From: Acrocarpospora pleiomorpha
GTDB lineage: Bacteria > Actinomycetota > Actinomycetes > Streptosporangiales > Streptosporangiaceae
DNA: 64,000 nt
NCBI RefSeq assembly: GCF_009687885.1
Contig: NZ_BLAF01000016.1
Coordinates: 1-64,000 of the forward strand
Direction: 5' to 3'
Shown here: piece after piece, positions 27,157-35,968 of the stretch
How the letters are laid out: each line of letters opens with the position of its first letter
Numbering within the stretch: the stretch's first letter is position 1
Made by a program: the position numbers and the translations under genes
The notes under the pieces: model-generated
What the model saw: only the letters and a program-made list of their open reading frames with translations
The model's database searches: none
Told to the model about the DNA's origin: nothing

Positions 27157-28314
27157 TCAGGCTCCCCATCCGGCCTGGGTGCCGCCGACCCGTTCGGCGA
27201 CGATCTTCTCGAAGTAACCCGACGCCTTGTAGGCGGCGATCGGGTCGCCGTCCAGCCCTCGGCTCTCCCGCCAGCCGGCCAGCAGCGGGCGGACATCGGT
27301 GTTGTACGCGTCCATCAGTACGGCATTCGCACCCAGCACGTCACCCTCGGCCTGGGCGGCCTTCAACGCCGCGGCATCCACCAGCAGCGCCTTGGCGGTG
27401 GCCTCCTGCGCGTTCATCACCGAGCGGATCTGGCCCTGGATCTTGGGTTCGATGTTGTGGCACTGGTCCAGCATGAAGGCGACGCCGGTCGCCGGGTCCA
27501 GGCCCCCGCCGGAGACAACCTCGAACATGATGCGGAAGAGCTGGAACGGGTCGGCCGCGCCCACCATCAGGTCGTCGTCGGCGTAGAAACGCGAATTGAA
27601 GTCGAAGGCGCCCAGACGTCCGGCGCGCAACAGCAGGGCCACGATGAACTCGATGTTGGTGCCGGGCGCGTGGTGGCCGGTGTCGACGCAGACGACGGCC
27701 TTGGGGCCGAGGGCGACGCAGTGCAGGAACGAGGTGCCCCAGTCCGGCACGTCGGTGGTGTAGAAGGCCGGCTCGAACAGCTTGTATTCCAGCAGGAGCC
27801 GCTGATCGTCTCCCAGCCGGGCGTACACCTCGGTGAGGGCCTCGGAGAGGCGGTCCTGGCGGGCGCGGATGTCGTCCTGGCCGGGGTAGTTGGTGCCGTC
27901 GGAGAACCACAGCTTCAGGTCGCGGGAGCCGGTGAGGTCCATGATGTCGACACATTCCAGCAGGTGGTCGACGGCCTTGCGGCGGACCTTCGGGTCGGGG
28001 TTGGTGACCGAGCCGAGCATGTAGTCGTCGTCCTGGAAGACGTTGGCGTTGATCGCGCCGAGCCGTACTCCGTGGTCGACGGCGTGGTCGGCCAGGGCCG
28101 CGTAGTCGGGGACCCGGTCCCAGGGGATGTGCAGCGCGACCGTCGGGGCGGCGCCGGTGAACGCGTGCACCTGGGCGGCGTCGGCCACCTTCTCGAAGGG
28201 GTCGCGCGGCACGCCCCGCTGGGCGAACACCTTGAACCGGGTGCCCGAGTTGCCGTAGGCCCAGGAGGGCGTCTCGATGGCCAGGTCGTCCAGGCCGGTG
28301 GTGAAGTCGGTCAT
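27157..28314 (-). CDS. rhaI: L-rhamnose isomerase
   Basis: About 385 residues, matching the rhizobial/actinobacterial RhaI type rather than E. coli RhaA. Metal and substrate residues are visible in LKLWFSDGTNYPGQDD, LLLEYKLFEPAFYT, CVDTGHHAPGTN and FDFNSRFYADDDL. It interconverts L-rhamnose and L-rhamnulose in the cytoplasm. I favour the ATG at 28314 (MTDFTTGLDDL); another start six codons upstream is possible. The downstream aldolase starts two bases after the stop. Confidence 0.93.
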   Translation of the reverse strand: MTDFTTGLDDLAIETPSWAYGNSGTRFKVFAQRGVPRDPFEKVADAAQVHAFTGAAPTVALHIPWDRVPDYAALADHAVDHGVRLGAINANVFQDDDYMLGSVTNPDPKVRRKAVDHLLECVDIMDLTGSRDLKLWFSDGTNYPGQDDIRARQDRLSEALTEVYARLGDDQRLLLEYKLFEPAFYTTDVPDWGTSFLHCVALGPKAVVCVDTGHHAPGTNIEFIVALLLRAGRLGAFDFNSRFYADDDLMVGAADPFQLFRIMFEVVSGGGLDPATGVAFMLDQCHNIEPKIQGQIRSVMNAQEATAKALLVDAAALKAAQAEGDVLGANAVLMDAYNTDVRPLLAGWRESRGLDGDPIAAYKASGYFEKIVAERVGGTQAGWGA

Positions 28315-28351
28315 GCTCTCAGATCCCCGCATTCCAAAGCTCTCGATGGGT

Positions 28352-28383
28352 CCGGGCAGGGCGGCCCGCGCCGCCCTGCCCGG
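28352..28383 (-). terminator. Strong hairpin between rhaS-like and rhaI genes
   Basis: Perfect 13-bp stem CCGGGCAGGGCGG/CCGCCCTGCCCGG with a six-base loop. It lies within the operon, between the binding-protein stop and the rhaI start. It probably acts as a partial terminator or RNA stabiliser that keeps binding-protein levels above those of the enzymes. Confidence 0.65.
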
Positions 28384-28389
28384 GTGTGA

Positions 28390-29373
28390 CTAGCCGACGG
28401 AGCCGACGTTGGTCTTGTCGATGAGGGCCACCGGGTTGAAGACCTCCCGCTCGGCCGCGTTGGAGAACGCGATGGGCTGCTTGTTGAGCGCCTGCTCGCC
28501 GAGCGTGACGGTGAGGCCGCCCATCGCGGCCGGGTCCTGGGCGACGGTCGCCGACAGCAGGTCGGCCTTGATCGCGGTCAGGGCCTCGGGGTCGGCGTTG
28601 AAGCCCACGGTGACGATGTCGGTGACGGGGCTCTTGCCCGCGTCCTTGATGGCGTTGCCGGCGGCCACGCCCATCGGGTCGTTGCACGAGAAGACACCGG
28701 CGACGTCCGGGTTCTTGGACAGAATGTCCTTCATGACCTTGTAGCCCTCTTCGGCCTTGGAGTTGCCGGACAACTCCGCCACGACCTTGTAGCCGCGGGC
28801 CTCGATCTCGGCCTTGAAACCGGCGTTGCGGCGGGCGGCGTAGGTCGCCGACGGCTCACAGGTGATGGAGGCGACGTTCTTGCTCTTGCTGCCGTTGGCC
28901 TGGATCTGCTTGTCCATGAACTCCGCGGCGAGCTTGCCGCCGCCGGCGTTGTCGGAGATGACGATCGCGTCGTACGGCGTTCCGCCGCCGCCGATGTCGT
29001 TCACGATGACGGGCACGTTCTTCGCCTTGGCCTTGGCGATGATCGGGCCGAGCGCGGTGGGCTTGAACGGGCTGATGATGAGCAGGTCGACCCCTTGGTC
29101 GATGAGCGCCGAGGCGCCGGTGACCATCTCGTTCTCGTCGCTCTTCTCGTCGTGGAGCTTGATCTCCCAGCCCTTGGCCGCCACGGCGTCCTGGGTGCCC
29201 TTGGCCATCTTCTGGAAGAACTCGTACTGCATGTCGTACACGGAGAAGCCGACGGTGATCTTCTTGTCGGCGGGGGCCGCCGAGCTGACGGCCGCGGTCT
29301 CGCTGGAGTCGGAACAGCCCGCGAGGACCAGCGCGCCGAGCAGGGCGAGCGGAAGGATCTTGTTAGTGCGCAT
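28390..29373 (-). CDS. rhaS: Rhamnose ABC importer, substrate-binding lipoprotein
   Basis: 327 residues. The lipoprotein signal ends LAGC with Cys20. The remainder is a periplasmic-binding-protein type I fold with two lobes, resembling the ribose/rhamnose family (ITVGFSVYDMQYEFFQKMAK, ALIDQGVDLLIISPF, GVFSCNDPMGVAAGN). It should capture rhamnose outside the cell and deliver it to the adjacent permeases. It follows the second permease by 24 bases and is followed by a strong hairpin. Substrate is inferred from context. Confidence 0.9.
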   Translation of the reverse strand: MRTNKILPLALLGALVLAGCSDSSETAAVSSAAPADKKITVGFSVYDMQYEFFQKMAKGTQDAVAAKGWEIKLHDEKSDENEMVTGASALIDQGVDLLIISPFKPTALGPIIAKAKAKNVPVIVNDIGGGGTPYDAIVISDNAGGGKLAAEFMDKQIQANGSKSKNVASITCEPSATYAARRNAGFKAEIEARGYKVVAELSGNSKAEEGYKVMKDILSKNPDVAGVFSCNDPMGVAAGNAIKDAGKSPVTDIVTVGFNADPEALTAIKADLLSATVAQDPAAMGGLTVTLGEQALNKQPIAFSNAAEREVFNPVALIDKTNVGSVG

Positions 29374-29397
29374 GCGAAATCTCCTGTGGGGGGTGGG

Positions 29398-30459
29398 TCA
29401 GGGCGCGCTCTGCGTCGCCTTGCGGGGAATCAGGCCGCCCAGGGCTCTGCGGAGAGAGCCGGGGGCGGCGAAGCGGGTGCGCAGACCGTCGACGGTGAGC
29501 GCGACGATGAGGACGCAGCCGAGCACGATGCGCTGGTAGGCGGACTCGACGCCACGGCTGACCAGGACCTCGTTGAGGATGCTCACGAGGAACACGGCGG
29601 AGAAGGTGCCGACGAGGGTGCCCTTGCCGCCCTTGAGCGCGGTGCCGCCGAGCACGACGGCGGCGATCACCTTGAGTTCGAAGCCGTCCTGGGCCGAGCC
29701 GTCGGCGGTCCAGACGCGGGTGATGTAGGTCAGCGCCGCGATGCCGACGGTGAGCCCGACCAGGCAGAACACGAACAGCCGGACGCGGGTGTCGGAGATC
29801 CCGCAAAAGCGCGCGGCCGAGGGAGAGGAACCGTAGGCGAGGGTACGGCGGCCAATCGCGGTCCGCCGTAGCAGAATCCAGCCGCCCGCGAACACCGCCA
29901 CCATGATCAGGAACGGCAGCGGCAGGCCCGCGATGTTGAGGCTGCCCAGCTTCGCGAACGGGGAGCCGATCTGGTCATAGGGCAGGGTCTGCGGGCCGTC
30001 CTGGGTGAGCAGGTAGGCGATGCCGCGGAAGACGAACAGCGAGCCGAGCGTGGCGACGAAGGGCGGCACCCTCAGCCCCGTGATGAGCCCGGCGTTGACC
30101 AAGCCGCACAGCAGCCCGGTGGTGAGCGCGGCGGCGATCGCCGCCGCGGTGCCGCCGCCGTTGAAGGCCATCAGGGTGACGACGCTGGTGAGGGCGAGCT
30201 GGCCGCCGACCGACAGGTCGAAGGCGCCGCTGGCGATGGCGAAGGTCATGCCGACCGCGACGATGCCGACGTAGGCGCTCTCTCGCAGCACCGACTGGAG
30301 GTTGTCGACCTCCAGGAAGCCGGGGGCGATCGCCGGGGTGCACAGCAGCAGCACGATCAGGATCGCGGTGATGCCCCAGGTGTCCCACAACCGGCCGAGC
30401 GAGACCGTGGAGAACGGGGAAGACAGGGAGAACCGGGAGGCTGCGGAGGTTCTGGTCAT
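29398..30459 (-). CDS. rhaQ: Rhamnose ABC importer permease 2
   Basis: 353 residues, a BPD_transp_2/RbsC-type permease with about ten membrane segments. The EAA-like loop is in [14 protein letters not shown], and early motifs are [16 protein letters not shown] and [18 protein letters not shown]. It pairs with the neighbouring permease to make the membrane channel. Its ATG overlaps the stop of permease 1 (ATGA), with GGAGAG upstream. A longer in-frame extension lies within permease 1 and is rejected. Confidence 0.9.
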   Translation of the reverse strand: MTRTSAASRFSLSSPFSTVSLGRLWDTWGITAILIVLLLCTPAIAPGFLEVDNLQSVLRESAYVGIVAVGMTFAIASGAFDLSVGGQLALTSVVTLMAFNGGGTAAAIAAALTTGLLCGLVNAGLITGLRVPPFVATLGSLFVFRGIAYLLTQDGPQTLPYDQIGSPFAKLGSLNIAGLPLPFLIMVAVFAGGWILLRRTAIGRRTLAYGSSPSAARFCGISDTRVRLFVFCLVGLTVGIAALTYITRVWTADGSAQDGFELKVIAAVVLGGTALKGGKGTLVGTFSAVFLVSILNEVLVSRGVESAYQRIVLGCVLIVALTVDGLRTRFAAPGSLRRALGGLIPRKATQSAP

Positions 30460-31442
30460 GCGGCGCTCTCCTGAGCCCTCGCGGGAATCCGGTTCGGCGT
30501 CGCGGCGGGGTCGCGGCGGCGCAGCGCCAGTAGCGCGAGGGCGGCGATCAGCAGCAGGCCGACGCCGATGCGCTGGTAGGCCGGTGGGGTGTTGAGGAGG
30601 TTGAGGCCGTTGCGGATCGTCTCGATCATCACCGCGCCGAGCACAGTGCCGATGATCGAGGCCCGCCCGCCGAGCAGGGCGGTGCCGCCCAGGACCACCA
30701 CGGTGATGGCGTCGAGTTCGAAGCCGAGCCCGAGCTGGCCGTTGCCTTTCTGGAGCTGGCTGGAGATCAGCAGTCCCCACAGGCCGCCGGACAGGCCGAC
30801 CAGGACGTACACGCTGACGCGGATGCGGTCGACCGGCAGGCCGGACATCAGCGCGGCGTCCCGGTTGGAGCCGATCGCGCAGACCCAGCGGCCGAAGCGG
30901 GTGCGGTTGACGGCCCACCAGGCCAGCGCCGACGCCACGACGGCCAGCACGATCGGCATCGGCACGCCTAGCGGACGGCCGCCGACCAGGTACTTCAGCC
31001 CGGCCGAGCTGACGATCTGGTCGTGGCCGTCGGTGTAGGCCAGGGAGGCGCCGCGGACGATCACCATGGTGGCCAGCGTGGCGATGAACGGGGTCACCCC
31101 CAGCTTGGTGATCACCAGCCCGTTGGCCAGGCCGATCAGCGCGCCCACGCCCAGCGCCAGCAGCAGGGCGAGCGGGAGCGGCTGGCCGGCGATCATCGCG
31201 CTGCAGCAGACGACGCCGGACAGGGAGACGGTGGAGCCGATGGACAGGTCGAACTCACCCATCGCCAGGCAGAAGGTCATCGCCAGCCCGGGCAGGGCCA
31301 GGATCGCCGCGGCCACCAGGACGTTCTCCAGGTTGCCCAGGGTCAGGAAGGTGTCGGTGGAGATCGCCAGGAACACCGCCACCAGGATCAGCGGCGCCAG
31401 CAGCGGCACCTTCCTGATCGCGTCATTTATCGCGTCGGTCAT
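30456..31442 (-). CDS. rhaP: Rhamnose ABC importer permease 1
   Basis: 328 residues, also of the BPD_transp_2 type, with motifs [36 protein letters not shown] and [15 protein letters not shown]. Together with the second permease it forms the heterodimeric channel. It overlaps the ATPase gene upstream and permease 2 downstream by four bases each. Expected to be regulated with the operon from the operators at 32988-33090. Confidence 0.9.
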   Translation of the reverse strand: MTDAINDAIRKVPLLAPLILVAVFLAISTDTFLTLGNLENVLVAAAILALPGLAMTFCLAMGEFDLSIGSTVSLSGVVCCSAMIAGQPLPLALLLALGVGALIGLANGLVITKLGVTPFIATLATMVIVRGASLAYTDGHDQIVSSAGLKYLVGGRPLGVPMPIVLAVVASALAWWAVNRTRFGRWVCAIGSNRDAALMSGLPVDRIRVSVYVLVGLSGGLWGLLISSQLQKGNGQLGLGFELDAITVVVLGGTALLGGRASIIGTVLGAVMIETIRNGLNLLNTPPAYQRIGVGLLLIAALALLALRRRDPAATPNRIPARAQESAA

Positions 31443-32968
31443 CGGGCGCTCAGCTCCTCGGAGAAGATGCGGCGGCCGGTGGTCGCGCAGGCCACGACGT
31501 TCTCCTCGGTCCGGTCGACGCCGGCCAGGTGGGCCACGATCTCGCCGCCGGCCAGCACGTAGACGCGGTCGCTGACGCCGAGCAGTTCGGGCAGGTCGCT
31601 GGAGACCATGAGCACGGCCGCGCCGTCGGCGGTGAGCGCGTTGATCAGGCGGTGGATCTCGGCTTTGGCGCCGATGTCCACCCCGCGGGTGGGTTCGTTG
31701 AGCAGCAGCAGCCGTCCGCCGGGGGCCAGGGCCCGGCCGAGGAGGACCTTCTGCTGGTTGCCTCCCGAGAGGGTGCCGATGAGCTGGTCGGGACCGGTCG
31801 CCTTGACGGTCAGCCGCCGGTGGTAGTCGGCGTAGACGTCGTTCTCCTTGGCCGGGGCCAGGAGCTTCAGGCCGGTCCTGATCCGGTCCAGGATGGAGAT
31901 CGTCAGGTTGTGGCGGATCGACAGGTCCGGCAGGTTCCCGGCGGCCTTGCGGTCCTCGTGCAGGAAGCCGATGCCCCGGGCCATGGCGTCGCCGGGGTGG
32001 CGCGGCCGGAAGGGCCGGCCGTCCAGCGTCATGGTGCCGGAGTCGATCGGGAGCGCTCCAAAGATCACCTGGGACAGCTCGGGCTGGCCGGCTCCGGCGA
32101 TGCCGCCGATGCCGACGACCTCCCCGGCGCGTACGGTGAGCGAGACGTCCCGCAACCGGCGGCCCGCGTTGACGCCCGCCAGTTCCAGGACGGTCGCGCC
32201 CTCGCCGACCTGGTCGCGGTGGAACACCGACTCGACGTCCCGGCCGACCATGAGGCGGACCAGGCCGTCCGGGTCGGTGCCGGCGATGTCGCAGGTGCGG
32301 ATGTGCCGGCCGTCGCGCAGCACCGTCACGCGGTCGGCCAGGGCGAAGACCTCGTCGAGCCGGTGGCTGACGTAGATCACGCTGCGCCCCTCCTCACGCA
32401 GCCGTTTGACGACGTCCAGGAGCTGGGCGACCTCGTCGGCCGACAGGGCGGCGGTCGGTTCGTCCATGACGATGATGCGGCCGTCCACCGACAGGGCCTT
32501 GCAGATCTCGACGAGTTGCTGCTCGGAGACCGTCAGGCTGCCGACGGGCGCGGTCGGGTCGACGGTCACGCCCAGCACGGCGAACAGCTCGCTGGTACGG
32601 CGGTTGATCTCGGCGTAGCGGATGCCGCGCGAGGCCGCCGAGTAGGGCTCCCGGCCGGAGAAGACGTTCTCGGCCACCGTCAGGTCGGGATAGAGGTTGA
32701 ACTCCTGGTAGATGACCGCGATGCCGGCCGCCAGGGCGTCGGCGGGACGCCGGGGGCGGTATCGCTCGCCGGCCAGCCGTACCTCGCCGGAGCTGGGGCG
32801 ATGGACTCCGCCCAGCACCTTCAGCAGCGTCGACTTACCGGCGCCGTTCTCTCCGACGAGGGCGTGGACCTCGCCGGGAAGGACGTCGAACCGCACCGAG
32901 TCCAGCGCGCGGACACCGGGGAACTCGACCGTGAGGTCGTCCACCTCGAGCAGCGCATGTTCCGTCAC
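31439..32968 (-). CDS. rhaT: Rhamnose ABC importer, dual-domain ATPase
   Basis: 509 residues with two ABC domains, as in RbsA/MglA. Domain 1 has Walker [10 protein letters not shown], signature VSEQQLVEI and Walker [13 protein letters not shown]. Domain 2 has a degenerate Walker A (GIAGAGQPE), signature [12 protein letters not shown] and Walker [13 protein letters not shown]. It drives sugar import. GTG 32968 has GGAGA six bases upstream; an earlier in-frame start overlaps the operator. It is the first gene of the operon, facing the LacI gene across a 178-base region with three operator-like palindromes. Confidence 0.92.
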   Translation of the reverse strand: MTEHALLEVDDLTVEFPGVRALDSVRFDVLPGEVHALVGENGAGKSTLLKVLGGVHRPSSGEVRLAGERYRPRRPADALAAGIAVIYQEFNLYPDLTVAENVFSGREPYSAASRGIRYAEINRRTSELFAVLGVTVDPTAPVGSLTVSEQQLVEICKALSVDGRIIVMDEPTAALSADEVAQLLDVVKRLREEGRSVIYVSHRLDEVFALADRVTVLRDGRHIRTCDIAGTDPDGLVRLMVGRDVESVFHRDQVGEGATVLELAGVNAGRRLRDVSLTVRAGEVVGIGGIAGAGQPELSQVIFGALPIDSGTMTLDGRPFRPRHPGDAMARGIGFLHEDRKAAGNLPDLSIRHNLTISILDRIRTGLKLLAPAKENDVYADYHRRLTVKATGPDQLIGTLSGGNQQKVLLGRALAPGGRLLLLNEPTRGVDIGAKAEIHRLINALTADGAAVLMVSSDLPELLGVSDRVYVLAGGEIVAHLAGVDRTEENVVACATTGRRIFSEELSAR

Positions 32969-32987
32969 ATGCTCTCCGTATGTTGCG

Positions 32988-33001
32988 AAAAAACGTTTTA
33001 A
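32988..33001. promoter_or_regulatory. LacI-type rhamnose operator 1
   Basis: AAAAAACGTTTTAA, near-palindrome around CG, in the divergent region between the ABC operon and the lacI-type gene. It shares ten or more positions with the perfect palindrome at 35747. Confidence 0.65.
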
Positions 33002-33027
33002 CAAACTGCGTCTGGAGGACCGTAGAT

Positions 33028-33041
33028 GTAACACGTTCAAC
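33028..33041. promoter_or_regulatory. LacI-type rhamnose operator 2 (weak)
   Basis: GTAACACGTTCAAC, a weaker palindrome around ACGT between the two better sites. Confidence 0.4.
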
Positions 33042-33076
33042 CCGTCAAGACCGAGGCTGTGGCCAGACCCTGGGTC

Positions 33077-33090
33077 TTGACACGTTTTAA
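33077..33090. promoter_or_regulatory. LacI-type rhamnose operator 3
   Basis: TTGACACGTTTTAA. The right half matches the palindrome at 35747 exactly. It is 57 bases before the lacI-type gene and overlaps a TTGACA-like -35 box. Confidence 0.6.
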
Positions 33091-33146
33091 CAAGCCCGCC
33101 AGAGTGTGGCGAGCGTTACCCTCCATCCAGCTCTGCGAGGTCCTTC

Positions 33147-34169
33147 ATGCCACGGTCGGAAGCCGGCTCTCGTGACCGGACGGTCGGCATCAAGCAGGTC
33201 GCCCTGCACGCGGGGGTTTCAGCCGGGACCGTGTCCAACGTGCTGAACCGGCCGGAACGGGTCGCGGCCGAGACCCGGGCCCGGGTCGAGCAAGTGATCA
33301 AGGAGCTGGGCTTCGTCCGGAACGGGTCGGCCGCCAGCCTGCGTTTCGGGCACGGCCGGACCATCGGCCTGATGATGCTCGACCTGGGCAACCCGTTCTT
33401 CACCGAGATGGCCCGCGGCGTCGAGGACCTCATGAGCGAGCGGGAGTACGGCGTGATCCTCTGCGGCTCGGCCGGCCAGGAACTGCGGGAGGAGCGCAAC
33501 ATGCGCATGCTCGCCGAACAGCAGGTCCGCGGTGTCCTGGTCACCCCGGTGAACGACAACCGCGACAGCCTGGCGCTGCTGCGCGAGCGCGGCATCCCCA
33601 CCGTCATGCTCGACCACGCCGCCACCCGCGCCGACCAGTGCTCGGTCACCGTCGACGACGTGACCGGCGGGCATCTGGCCGCGTCGCACCTGCTGGAGCG
33701 CGGTGCCCGCGACATCGTCTTCGTCGGCGGCCCGCTCACCACCCGGCAGAACGCCGACCGCAGAGCCGGTGCGCTGCGGGCGCTGCGGGAGGCGGGACAC
33801 GGCACGCTGCGCGAGATGATCGTCGAGGAGATGACCTCCCGGGCCGGCGACGAGGCCGCCGAACACCTGCTCGCCGAGCTGCCCGACGCGATCTTCTGCG
33901 CCAACGACCTGCTCGCCATGGGGGTGCTGCGGTTGCTGCTCCAGCAGGGGGTACGGGTCCCCGGGCGGGTCCTGCTCATCGGCTACGACGACATCGAGTA
34001 CGCCCGCGCCTCGGCGATCCCGCTGACCTCCATTCGGCAGCCGCCGTACAAGCTGGGACAGATCGCCGCCGAGCTGCTGCTCGACGAGTGCGACCACCCC
34101 GGCTCGCACGTCCATCAGCAGATCATGTTCCAGCCCGAACTGATCGTCCGGGAGTCCACGAGCCGATGA
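33147..34169 (+). CDS. LacI-family regulator of rhamnose genes
   Basis: 340 residues. The N-terminal HTH (IKQVALHAGVSAGTVSNVLN) and hinge (GRTIGLMMLDLGNPFFTEMA) are typical, followed by a sugar-binding domain ending in RQPPYKLGQIAAELLLDE. It diverges from the transporter operon and overlaps rhaB by ATGA, so it is made with the kinase. The likely effector is rhamnose or rhamnulose, or a phosphorylated form. The TTAAAACGTTTTAA-like sites are probable targets. Confidence 0.92.
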   Translation: MPRSEAGSRDRTVGIKQVALHAGVSAGTVSNVLNRPERVAAETRARVEQVIKELGFVRNGSAASLRFGHGRTIGLMMLDLGNPFFTEMARGVEDLMSEREYGVILCGSAGQELREERNMRMLAEQQVRGVLVTPVNDNRDSLALLRERGIPTVMLDHAATRADQCSVTVDDVTGGHLAASHLLERGARDIVFVGGPLTTRQNADRRAGALRALREAGHGTLREMIVEEMTSRAGDEAAEHLLAELPDAIFCANDLLAMGVLRLLLQQGVRVPGRVLLIGYDDIEYARASAIPLTSIRQPPYKLGQIAAELLLDECDHPGSHVHQQIMFQPELIVRESTSR

Positions 34170-35599
34170 CCGCCACGATCGCCGCCATCGATCTCGGCGC
34201 CTCCAGCGGCCGCGTCATCACCGCCGAGGTGGGCCGGGACCGGCTGGAGCTCACCGAGGTCCACCGGTTCCCCAACCGGCCGGTCCGCGTGAACGGCACC
34301 CTGCACTGGGACATCCTCGGCCTCCACCGCGAGGTCCTGGACGGGTTGCGGCGGGTGGAGGCGATCGGCCTGGACTCGGTGGGCATCGACTCCTGGGCCG
34401 TCGACTACGGCCTGCTCGACAAGGAGGGCCGGCTGCTCGGCAACCCGGTGCACTACCGCGACGGCCGCACCGCCGAGATGATCGGCCAGGTGCACGACCG
34501 GGTCTCCCCGGGCCGCCTCTACGAGATCAACGGCCTGCAGTTCCTGCCCTTCAACACGCTCTACCAGCTCGCCGCCGAGCCTTTCCTGGGGCAGGCCGAG
34601 ACCCTCCTGCTCATCCCCGACCTGATCTCCTACTGGCTGACCGGGCAACGCGCCGCGGAACGCACCAACGCCTCGACCACCGGCCTGTACGACGTCCGCC
34701 GCGGCACCTGGTCAGAGGAGCTCATCGACGCCCTGGCGCTGCCACGCGGGATCTTCCCCGGCCTCCGTTCGCCCGGCGCGCGGGCGGGCCGGATCCTGCC
34801 GGCGGCCGGAGCCTTCCCCGGGACGCCCGTCACCACCGTGGCCTCGCACGACACCGCCTCGGCCGTCGCCGCCGTCCCGGCCGCGGGTCCCGACGTCGCC
34901 TACATCTCCTGCGGCACATGGTCGCTGGCCGGGGTGGAGCTCACCGCGCCGATCCTCAGCGAAGAGGGCCGCGCGGCCAACTTCACCAACGAGGCCGGCG
35001 TCGACGGGACCGTCCGCTACCTGCGCAACGTCATGGGCCTGTGGTTGTTGTCGGAGTCGCTGAGCACCTGGCGTCTCACCCAGGCCGATCTCGGCCCCCT
35101 CCTGGACCGCGCCGCGGCGCTGCCCGCCCTGCGCAGCGTGATCGACCCCAACGACCCGGTCTTCCTGCCGGCCGGTGACATCCCGTCCCGGGTCGCCGCC
35201 TACTGCGCCGGGACCGGCCAGCCTGTGCCGGGCAGCCCGCCCGAGGTGGTGCGCTGCGTCGTGGACAGCCTCGCCCTCGGCCATCGCAGTGCCGTCCTGC
35301 GGGCGATGGAGCTGTCCGGGCGCCGGGTGGAGGTCGTGCACGTGGTCGGAGGGGGCGCTCGCAACGCGCTCCTGTGCCAGGCCACCGCCGACGCCATCGG
35401 TCTTCCCGTCCTGGCGGGACCCGTCGAGGCGACCGCTCTGGGCAATATCGGCATCCAGGCCCGAGCGCTCGGCCTCATCCCCAGTCTTTCCGCCCTGCGA
35501 GCCCTCATCGCCGAGACCCAGCCTCTTCGCCACTACGAACCCACCGGATCCGCCACGGCCTGGACGGACGCCGCCACCCGCCTCAGCGCACTGACCTGA
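34166..35599 (+). CDS. rhaB: Rhamnulokinase
   Basis: 477 residues, a FGGY-family sugar kinase. The phosphate-1 motif is AIDLGASSGRVITAE and the substrate site includes DSWAVDYGLLD. The second domain has ISCGTWSLAGVE and the adenosine motif HVVGGGARNALLCQ. It phosphorylates L-rhamnulose on O1, feeding the aldolase. Its ATG overlaps the LacI stop. A hairpin terminator follows at 35620-35655. Confidence 0.93.
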   Translation: MTATIAAIDLGASSGRVITAEVGRDRLELTEVHRFPNRPVRVNGTLHWDILGLHREVLDGLRRVEAIGLDSVGIDSWAVDYGLLDKEGRLLGNPVHYRDGRTAEMIGQVHDRVSPGRLYEINGLQFLPFNTLYQLAAEPFLGQAETLLLIPDLISYWLTGQRAAERTNASTTGLYDVRRGTWSEELIDALALPRGIFPGLRSPGARAGRILPAAGAFPGTPVTTVASHDTASAVAAVPAAGPDVAYISCGTWSLAGVELTAPILSEEGRAANFTNEAGVDGTVRYLRNVMGLWLLSESLSTWRLTQADLGPLLDRAAALPALRSVIDPNDPVFLPAGDIPSRVAAYCAGTGQPVPGSPPEVVRCVVDSLALGHRSAVLRAMELSGRRVEVVHVVGGGARNALLCQATADAIGLPVLAGPVEATALGNIGIQARALGLIPSLSALRALIAETQPLRHYEPTGSATAWTDAATRLSALT

Positions 35600-35619
35600 A
35601 TTCGGCGGGCGAGAACGCC

Positions 35620-35655
35620 GCCCATTCGATTCTCCGATTACGGAGTCGAATGGGC
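35620..35655 (+). terminator. Hairpin terminator after rhamnulokinase
   Basis: A 10-bp stem GCCCATTCGA/TCGAATGGGC encloses CTCCG/CGGAG with an ATTA loop. It separates rhaB from the rhamnosidase promoter. Confidence 0.75.
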
Positions 35656-35703
35656 GCTCGGCATGCCCGAATTACGCCGACAATTTGTTTCGAGAATTCA
35701 CTC

Positions 35704-35732
35704 TTGACGACCCCCAATGAAACACATAGGTT
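35704..35732 (+). promoter_or_regulatory. Sigma-70-type promoter of secreted rhamnosidase
   Basis: TTGACG at 35704-35709 and TAGGTT at 35727-35732, 17 bases apart. The operator begins 14 bases after the -10 box, which suits repression. No other good promoter lies in the gap after rhaB. Confidence 0.55.
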
Positions 35733-35746
35733 AATTATGGCGGTCG

Positions 35747-35760
35747 TTAAAACGTTTTAA
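35747..35760. promoter_or_regulatory. Perfect LacI-type operator TTAAAACGTTTTAA
   Basis: A perfect 14-bp palindrome with a central CG, the hallmark of LacI-family operators, downstream of the promoter of the secreted rhamnosidase. It is the best copy of the element seen at 32988, 33077 and 46731. Confidence 0.8.
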
Positions 35761-35777
35761 TTAACACGAAAGGAACG

Positions 35778-35909
35778 ATGGGCGCAGCGGCATGGGTCCG
35801 GGCGGCGCAGACCGCCCGGCCGATGGCGCCCATATCGGGGATCGACCCATCGAGAGCCGGAGCCATTCGGCCCGACTTTCACGATCTCGATCTCAGACGG
35901 AACATCTGA
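35778..35909 (+). promoter_or_regulatory. Structured leader of rhamnosidase, with possible 43-residue leader ORF
   Basis: The 5' leader has a nested hairpin at 35778-35833. The outer arms are ATGGGCGC/GCGCCCAT and the inner stem is CCGGGCGG/CCGCCCGG. An ATG at 35778 after AAAGGA opens a 43-codon frame ending at 35907-35909. The rest of the 35600-35968 gap holds the terminator, promoter and operator listed separately. Leader translation or folding might tune the large downstream gene, which is inference. Confidence 0.35.
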
Positions 35910-35968
35910 ACGCTGGCGTTGAACGGCCGGAACCGATGTTTCCCGTACTGAAGATGAAAGGAGCAGAA

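Noticed and set aside
35798-35819. Inner hairpin of the leader as a terminator
   Set aside because: No U-run and it lies between promoter and coding region; more likely part of leader structure.
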